From MWFE01 sp964481075 (lineage in GTDB: Bacteria; Bacteroidota; Bacteroidia; Bacteroidales; Tenuifilaceae): a DNA stretch of 10,567 bases. The notes beneath the pieces were generated by a model. It saw only the letters and a program-made list of their open reading frames with translations, was not told where the DNA came from and made no database searches. The DNA lies in assembly GCA_964481075.1 (NCBI GenBank), contig CAYZSD010000123.1, positions 1 through 10,567 of the forward strand, written 5' to 3'. Within the stretch, counting starts at the first letter, position 1, and every line of letters starts with the position of its first letter. Shown piece after piece: positions 5,543 to 10,567 of the stretch. The position numbers and the translations under genes were made by a program.

Positions 5543-7946
5543 CATACCTTAGATTATCAACAGGATTTGTTTTGATTGCTTTTAAAACCTGCGAAGAAAT
5601 GGTTAAACCTGCAACAATAAAAACTATGAGGATAGGAAGAAAAAATAATGAAATCTCGATATTCATTCTGCTGGCAAAGGAATTTAACCATTGATTTATG
5701 CCATAATACATAAGAGGAACTGCAATGATAAATGCGATGATCAATAATAAAAAGAATTCTTTGGCAAAAATGTAAAGTATAGCGGCAGTATTGGCGCCCA
5801 TAACCGTCCTCAGGCTTATCTCCTTAACGCGCTGGCTCACCATGAATGAGAAGAGGCCAAGAATTCCAAGTGCTGTAATAATAATTGCGAGAATCGAGAA
5901 TATTGTAAGAACTTTGCTTAAAGCAATATCATCGTTGTATTGCCTGCCATAATACTCATCAATCCAGAAGTATTCAAAGGGATTTCCTGGGAAATAGCCA
6001 TCGTACATTTTCTTTACCAATGGCATCACATCGAGGGAGTTACTGTGCTTCAATTTTAGTACGAACATACCCCTGCTGCCCCTTCCGTATGGCATAAGCC
6101 GATAGATATGAGGCTCAAACGCTGCCTTTGGCGATTGCTGATGGTAATCCTTTACAACGCCCACTATGGTGTAAATGATTCCCCAGTAATCGACCTGTGT
6201 CCCAATAGCCGACTTGTCGTCGGCAAATCCCATCCATTTAACGGCTGTTTGGTTGAGAATTAACCCAAGCGAATCGGAGGGAAAATCCTTTGAGAAATTT
6301 CGACCCTCAACCACGGTAATCCCAAAAAGATCTACAAAATCGTAATCGATCCCCACAATCTGGTAGTTCTTGCTCTCGTCGCTTCCCACAGGGTGAATAC
6401 CGCCAGCATCCCAGTAAATCTGCTTCCCAGGAACCTCAGTCACCACTGTCATTCCCAGTATGTCAGGGATTTTTGGTATTTCTTCCTTAAATGTGTTTAA
6501 ACGGCTGTGATAATTCGTTGGCAATGCTCGAGGGGCTCTTATGGCTACCAAACCATCAATATTAAAGCCTAAGCCCTTGTCTTTCATAAAATCGATCTGC
6601 CTGAAAATGGCAAAAGTACCAGAAAGCAGCGCTATTGCGAGTATAAACTGAATAACAACCAAAGTTTTACGGATAAGAACTCCTTTCTGATTGCTCAGTA
6701 ATTTTCCCTTAAGCACCTGCATGGGCTGAAACGAAGAAAGGATCGTTACAGGATACCCACCAGCAATAAAAACACCTGAAAAGAACAAAATTGAAAGGTT
6801 GAACCATGAGAAACTCTGCTCCATAATCCTTTCACCAAGGTTAACACCAACAATATTCTGGAAGTAAGGCTGCAGAAACTCAATCAGGATAATCGATATG
6901 GCAATTGCAGAGAAATTGATAATTGCCACCTCTACAAAGAATTGCAGAATAACCTGAAGTCGGGTTGCACCAATAACTTTCCTCAAACCCACCTCTTTCG
7001 AACGGGTAAGTGATTGTGCAGTAGAGAGATTGATATAGTTAATCCAGGCGATTATCACAATGAGAATGGCAATGGCAATGAGGATGTCGAGGGTTTGTTT
7101 ACTGCCATTGACCTCAAACTCCTGCTGAAAATGGGAATGTAGATGGATATCAGCCAAAGGCTGAATGGGAAGGGACATGGATAGCTTGTAATTTCTGAGA
7201 ATCTCGCCAAACTCCTTTTCGGCAATTTGATTCAATTTAATCTTAAACTGCTCAATATCTGTCCCTTGCTTAAAAAGGACGTAGGTATATGCCCCAGAAT
7301 GACCCCATGCTTCATCGTAATCGTTGCCAACAAGCTGCAACAGATTTGCCCAGGGCAAAACAATATCCATTCGAACGTGCGAGTTGTGAGGGAAATCCTC
7401 AAAAACTCCCGTGATCTGACATTCCATTTTATTATCGATACTAATGGATTTGCCAATGGGATTCTCCTCTCCAAAGTACTTTTCGGCGGTTGTTTTTGAG
7501 AGAAATGCGCTATTAGGCGAAGCAATACCGGTTTTCGAATCCCCCTGGATAAATGGAAAGTTAAAAACTTCAAAGAACTCCTGCTCGGCGTAGAATAGTT
7601 TTTCTTCCAGAAACTTTTTCTCCCTGAAGGAAACATTAGCAGGGAATTTCCCGATGCGGGCAACATGCTCAACTTCGGGGAACAAAGTACGAATCCTCAA
7701 CCCTACTGGAGGAGCACATGATGCGAAACGCACCGACTCGCCATCCTCGCTGTAGCGTTCGTACCTAATCCTGTAGATCCTGTCGTGGTTGGCGTGAAAT
7801 CTGTCGTAGCTCCTTTCAAAGCGAACGTAGTTGAGTACCACCAAACATATAGTTATTCCAAGGGCTAGCCCCAACGTATTTGTTATTGAAAAAACCTTGG
7901 TTTTTGATATGCTTCGAATGGCAATTGTGAGATACTGCTTTAGCAT
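5538..7946 (-). CDS. FtsX/MacB-type ABC transporter permease (full length)
   Basis: This 802-residue inner-membrane permease has the doubled layout usual in Bacteroidota. There is a first membrane segment at about 18-40, then a periplasmic MacB-type domain (about 41-283). The first FtsX domain has segments at about 285-307, 332-356 and 380-402 and the signature SKEVGLRKVIGATR (317-330). A further segment lies at about 428-448, then a second periplasmic domain (about 455-675). The second FtsX domain has segments near 680-702, 723-748 and 767-787, the signature VKEISLRTVMGANT and a closing NPVDNLRYE. Such proteins couple cytoplasmic ATP hydrolysis to movement in the periplasm. MacB relatives export peptides or lipoprotein-type substrates, but the substrate here cannot be told. 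No ATPase gene lies in the window, so its partner must be encoded elsewhere. No clear ribosome binding site is seen. Confidence 0.93.
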   Translation of the reverse strand: MLKQYLTIAIRSISKTKVFSITNTLGLALGITICLVVLNYVRFERSYDRFHANHDRIYRIRYERYSEDGESVRFASCAPPVGLRIRTLFPEVEHVARIGKFPANVSFREKKFLEEKLFYAEQEFFEVFNFPFIQGDSKTGIASPNSAFLSKTTAEKYFGEENPIGKSISIDNKMECQITGVFEDFPHNSHVRMDIVLPWANLLQLVGNDYDEAWGHSGAYTYVLFKQGTDIEQFKIKLNQIAEKEFGEILRNYKLSMSLPIQPLADIHLHSHFQQEFEVNGSKQTLDILIAIAILIVIIAWINYINLSTAQSLTRSKEVGLRKVIGATRLQVILQFFVEVAIINFSAIAISIILIEFLQPYFQNIVGVNLGERIMEQSFSWFNLSILFFSGVFIAGGYPVTILSSFQPMQVLKGKLLSNQKGVLIRKTLVVIQFILAIALLSGTFAIFRQIDFMKDKGLGFNIDGLVAIRAPRALPTNYHSRLNTFKEEIPKIPDILGMTVVTEVPGKQIYWDAGGIHPVGSDESKNYQIVGIDYDFVDLFGITVVEGRNFSKDFPSDSLGLILNQTAVKWMGFADDKSAIGTQVDYWGIIYTIVGVVKDYHQQSPKAAFEPHIYRLMPYGRGSRGMFVLKLKHSNSLDVMPLVKKMYDGYFPGNPFEYFWIDEYYGRQYNDDIALSKVLTIFSILAIIITALGILGLFSFMVSQRVKEISLRTVMGANTAAILYIFAKEFFLLLIIAFIIAVPLMYYGINQWLNSFASRMNIEISLFFLPILIVFIVAGLTISSQVLKAIKTNPVDNLRYE

Positions 7947-7955
7947 ATAAACTGC

Positions 7956-7982
7956 TGATTTTAAGATATTAGATGCACTTAA
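7956..7982 (-). repeat. Upstream element shared with 8906-8929 (copy 1)
   Basis: The plus strand reads TGATTTTAAGATAT, six bases, then CACTTAA. A near copy with one extra A and a two-base gap lies at 8906-8929. Both are on the 5' side of leftward membrane-protein genes; this one ends 10 bases before the permease start. It could be a shared regulatory or promoter sequence, or chance in AT-rich DNA. Confidence 0.35.
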
Positions 7983-8048
7983 AACAAAAAGGTTTACTGC
8001 TACTTATAATAAACTTTCTTTCCACAGTAACTTAGGAATCAAAATGTT

Positions 8049-8840
8049 TTAATTCATTCTCTTTACCAAAGGATGGAGAAGCAAAATCCAAATGCCCGAA
8101 CCTAAATACGAGATAATTGTCCCAAGCGTAACCCCAATTGTTGGATAGGTTAGCTTCACCAAAAGAGCATAAACAATAATATTGGTAAGCGATAGCACTA
8201 GCACTTTCCCGGTTGCCATGGCAAATTCACGACCCTGATTGATGGAAAGGATTATCAAGGTTGACAAAAGCATGGCAGGAAATGTGGAGAATATCCCTGT
8301 GAAAAAAGGGTTGCTGTACTTTGAGATAACCACAATTGTGGCAACAATAAACCCACCAAAAGCCGTACGAAAAATGATCTGCCCAACCGAATACTTTTTT
8401 CTGCTATTCTGTTTTGATGGGATTTTAACAACCCTCTCGACAAACCATACCGTTAGAAGTGTTACCAAAATAAATAATATGATATTGATTGTGAGATTAT
8501 TTAGATCAACCTTAGCCAAAAGAAATGCGAGAACAAACCATATAACTAACGAAACAACAACTGAAATAGCCAGATTATACCGCAGTAGGATAATAAAGAT
8601 CACCAGAAAGAATGAATCGATGATCAGGCCAATTGGGATACCGGGCACCAAATCGGTAAGGTAGCCAATATCGTTTACTAAGTATATAAATATCAAGCTG
8701 ATGAGGATGTTTGAAGGTAGGTTTGCGATTAGCCCGCCAATTTTGCTGCCAAACCTTTCGGCCAAAATGGTTGATAGCGCAATCCATATACCAGCAATGA
8801 AAAATGAGAGTACTACCCTGATTACAAAAACGTTGTACAT
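8049..8840 (-). CDS. Polytopic membrane protein of unknown function with internal duplication
   Basis: I do not recognise this 263-residue integral membrane protein. About nine hydrophobic segments can be placed near residues 5-25, 35-54, 66-86, 90-110, 116-136, 155-173, 180-200, 210-230 and 236-256. A charged cytoplasmic-like linker (PSKQNSRKK, 141-149) divides it into two parts. The parts look related: IRVVLSFFIAG...GGLIANLPSNILISLIFI in the first (about 7-52) matches FRTAFGGFIVA...TGIFSTFPAMLLSTLIIL in the second (about 157-198). Each part has a conserved R, a G-x-x-x-x-x-P turn and an L-I-I end. Such two-repeat proteins are often transporters, but no substrate can be assigned. It lies on the same strand as the FtsX permease, 102 bases upstream of it, so co-transcription is possible. 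No strong ribosome binding site precedes the ATG at 8840. Confidence 0.85.
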   Translation of the reverse strand: MYNVFVIRVVLSFFIAGIWIALSTILAERFGSKIGGLIANLPSNILISLIFIYLVNDIGYLTDLVPGIPIGLIIDSFFLVIFIILLRYNLAISVVVSLVIWFVLAFLLAKVDLNNLTINIILFILVTLLTVWFVERVVKIPSKQNSRKKYSVGQIIFRTAFGGFIVATIVVISKYSNPFFTGIFSTFPAMLLSTLIILSINQGREFAMATGKVLVLSLTNIIVYALLVKLTYPTIGVTLGTIISYLGSGIWILLLHPLVKRMN

Positions 8841-8905
8841 GGATTTTGAAAGGCAAAAGGGTTTGAAAAATGATAGTAAAGGTAATTAGAAACAGTGAAA
8901 AAATA

Positions 8906-8929
8906 TGATTTTAAAGATATCACACTTAA
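8906..8929 (-). repeat. Upstream element shared with 7956-7982 (copy 2)
   Basis: The plus strand reads TGATTTTAAAGATAT, then CA, then CACTTAA. On the minus strand this includes TATCTTTA, one base away from the TAnnTTTG promoter consensus, about 70 bases before the start of the membrane-protein gene at 8840. It could therefore be a promoter part. Confidence 0.35.
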
Positions 8930-9045
8930 TACCCATGCCAGATTTTCTGTCGCAATAACGTGTCGAATTGTTCAACTTTTATGATTGGTGTAAAAGCGGA
9001 TAATTTTTCAAATAAAAGTGTTCAGAATCCGTCACATGGTATCGA

Positions 9046-9059
9046 AAATTGATCAATTT
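9046..9059. promoter_or_regulatory. Perfect palindrome AAATTGATCAATTT
   Basis: This 14-base perfect palindrome lies about 150 bases before the permease start at 9206. Its half, TTGAT, is shared with the FNR-type site at 4376, but the halves here overlap with no spacer, so FNR-type binding is unlikely. It is a possible operator for another regulator. Confidence 0.25.
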
Positions 9060-9131
9060 ATTATGTTATTTAAAATCAAGAAAAATACATAATTACCTGA
9101 ATAACAATAACATTTAACAACAGGTTTGTAA

Positions 9132-9170
9132 TTTGTACAAAGTGAACTGAAATGTACCATTGAATTCAGT
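9132..9170. promoter_or_regulatory. Palindrome TTTGTACAAA and adjacent ACTGAA/TTCAGT inverted repeat
   Basis: TTTGTACAAA (9132-9141) is a perfect 10-base palindrome preceded by another TTTGTA (9125-9130). Directly after it, ACTGAA (9146-9151) and TTCAGT (9165-9170) form inverted arms 13 bases apart. Both structures lie 35-75 bases before the permease start, where a regulator or a leader structure could act. Confidence 0.28.
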
Positions 9171-9205
9171 AAATATAATTGTGAATTGTTATAAATTGCA
9201 GAATC

Positions 9206-10567
9206 ATGATCTCAAACTATCTAAAAATTGCATTCAGAAACCTTTTCCGCCACAAGTGGAACAGTTTGTTTAACATTCTTGGACTATCGGTAGCAATAGC
9301 ATGCTGCGTTTACATATTCTATCTGCTTCATTTTGAGAGTACATACGACAGATATCATAAAGATGTTGACAGGATTTTCAGATTAGTTCAGAACGAAAAA
9401 TCACCCGGAAGAGAAATTGATTTTGCCTGCATTCCCCAAAAGTACGGTTATTACATAAAACTAAACTTTGACGAGGTTGAGAATTTGGCAAGGTTTCGAC
9501 CTGCCCGACCTTTGCCGGTTTCATATAAAGATCAAAAGTTTATTGAAGATATTCAATACGTAGAAAACGATGTTTTCAAAATCTTTTCAATACCCATCCT
9601 ATTTGGAGATTCTGAAACTGCACTCGAGAAACCCTACACGGCGGTTATAAACCAAATAATTGCCAAAAAATATTTTGGTGACGAAGACCCAATAGGCAAA
9701 CTAATTAGGGTTGATTCTTCATTCTTCGAGGTTACGGCGGTAATGAAAGATTATCCTTGGAACACGCGGGTAAAATGTAACATTATGCTATCATGGATTA
9801 CCGGAAATCCCGATCAGGCAACCGACTGGCGGACTGGTGGATATCTACAGACTTTTATTAAACTCAGAGAAGGAGTAAACCCAAAGGTAGTTGAGGAGAA
9901 ATTAAAAAATGTTCCGCATATTGTTGAAGACGAAGAACTTAACCGTCAAGGCAAAGCAAGTATAATTCATATGCAACCTCTAAAGGATATCCATTTTGAT
10001 AATTCGGTTCAATTTACTTGGGATACCGAAAAACCAGCTAATATGACTTTTATTTACATACTTTTTGTTACAGGTATTTTCATACTCACTATAGCGGCAC
10101 TTAATTTCATCAACCTATCCACAGCGAAATATGCAACCAGAACCAAAGAGGTTGCGGTTCGAAAAACGGTTGGAGCAACTCGCAAACAGCTTATCTATCA
10201 ATTTATTGGCGAGAGCACTTTGCTGGTCTTTATATCGCATATTTTTGGAATGTTTATCATTGAGCTTTTACTGAATTGGCTAAATGGTATTACTCAGGTT
10301 CATTTCAGCATTGATTACACTTTTTGGCAACTATGGGTTTTGATTTTTGGTATTATTGTAGTTATTGGTTTTTTTGCCGGAAGTTACCCTGCATTTGTTC
10401 TCTCATTTTATAGTCCTACTCGATTATCTTCTAATGCTTTACTTACCAAAAAGGGGAATTCAATTCGAAAAATACTTGTAATCTTTCAGTTTACGCTTAC
10501 AATTTCACTTATCCTTGGAACCGTATTTATATACAAGCAGGTATTGTTTATGAAAAATGCTCCATTG
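9206..10567 (+). CDS. FtsX/MacB-type ABC transporter permease, N-terminal 454 residues
   Basis: This rightward frame runs from an ATG at 9206 to the window edge with no stop, giving 454 codons of what is probably an 800-residue protein. It begins MISNYLKIAFRNLFRHKW with the first membrane segment at about 21-43. A periplasmic MacB-type domain with AVINQIIAKKYFGDEDPIGK at about 149-168 follows, then the first FtsX domain with membrane segments near 288-310, 331-353 and 372-392 and the signature TKEVAVRKTVGATR (313-326). A segment at about 427-447 begins the second half. The layout matches the permease at 5538-7946 but the sequences are clearly different, so the two are old paralogues rather than a recent copy. 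It is divergently transcribed from the membrane-protein gene at 8049. No ATPase is seen, and substrate and function cannot be assigned. Confidence 0.92.
   Translation, partial: MISNYLKIAFRNLFRHKWNSLFNILGLSVAIACCVYIFYLLHFESTYDRYHKDVDRIFRLVQNEKSPGREIDFACIPQKYGYYIKLNFDEVENLARFRPARPLPVSYKDQKFIEDIQYVENDVFKIFSIPILFGDSETALEKPYTAVINQIIAKKYFGDEDPIGKLIRVDSSFFEVTAVMKDYPWNTRVKCNIMLSWITGNPDQATDWRTGGYLQTFIKLREGVNPKVVEEKLKNVPHIVEDEELNRQGKASIIHMQPLKDIHFDNSVQFTWDTEKPANMTFIYILFVTGIFILTIAALNFINLSTAKYATRTKEVAVRKTVGATRKQLIYQFIGESTLLVFISHIFGMFIIELLLNWLNGITQVHFSIDYTFWQLWVLIFGIIVVIGFFAGSYPAFVLSFYSPTRLSSNALLTKKGNSIRKILVIFQFTLTISLILGTVFIYKQVLFMKNAPL

Larger units (their letters stand above)
8841..9205. other. Divergent intergenic region
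   Basis: These 365 AT-rich bases lie between a leftward membrane-protein gene and a rightward permease gene, with no convincing coding frame. They contain the shared element at 8906-8929, two TGTCG direct repeats 13 bases apart (TGTCGCA 8948-8954, TGTCGAA 8961-8967), the palindrome AAATTGATCAATTT at 9046-9059, the palindrome TTTGTACAAA at 9132-9141 and ACTGAA/TTCAGT arms at 9146-9151 and 9165-9170. No full TAnnTTTG element was found for either gene. Confidence 0.65.

Noticed and set aside
7232..7672. A 146-codon leftward frame inside the large permease gene
   Set aside because: It lies in another frame of the permease coding region, whose own frame carries clear MacB and FtsX motifs throughout.

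Overview
The window looks like chromosomal DNA from a member of the Bacteroidota. The evidence is consistent across genes: long permeases of the roughly 800-residue double-FtsX type, a TolB-like/TPR/AraC regulator typical of that phylum, a small Crp/Fnr regulator without iron-sulfur cysteines, candidate TAnnTTTG promoter elements, and mostly weak Shine-Dalgarno sequences. The exceptions are the two small heat-shock genes, which carry strong AGGAGG-type sites. There is no sign of a phage, transposon, CRISPR array or tRNA.

Layout from left to right. Positions 1-394 (minus) hold the N-terminal part of a membrane sensor-like protein with a cache-type extracytoplasmic domain, running off the left edge. 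Positions 502-1456 (minus) hold two tandem Hsp20 small heat-shock proteins, ended by a clear intrinsic terminator at 447-481. A 513-base gap (1457-1969) separates them from a rightward regulatory pair: a 602-residue TolB-like/TPR/AraC regulator and, 18 bases later, a Crp/Fnr-type regulator. Then comes a perfect FNR-type palindrome, a TAnnTTTG promoter element and a rightward lipoprotein of the Acg-like nitroreductase group (4444-5523). This converges on a leftward 802-residue FtsX/MacB-type permease (5538-7946). Upstream of that permease, on the same strand, is an unrecognised polytopic membrane protein with an apparent internal duplication (8049-8840). After a 365-base divergent intergenic region, a second, clearly distinct FtsX/MacB-type permease starts at 9206 and runs off the right edge.

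How the parts may work together. The best regulatory hypothesis is that the Crp/Fnr protein acts on the palindrome directly downstream of its own gene. Its recognition helix carries the E-x-x-S-R pattern that in FNR reads TTGAT half-sites. The palindrome is TTGAT-N4-ATCAA, centred about 40 bases before the predicted start of the nitroreductase transcript. The two permeases have no ATPase partner in the window, so their substrate cannot be read from context. I found no obviously new defence or mobile system; the most interesting items are regulatory.
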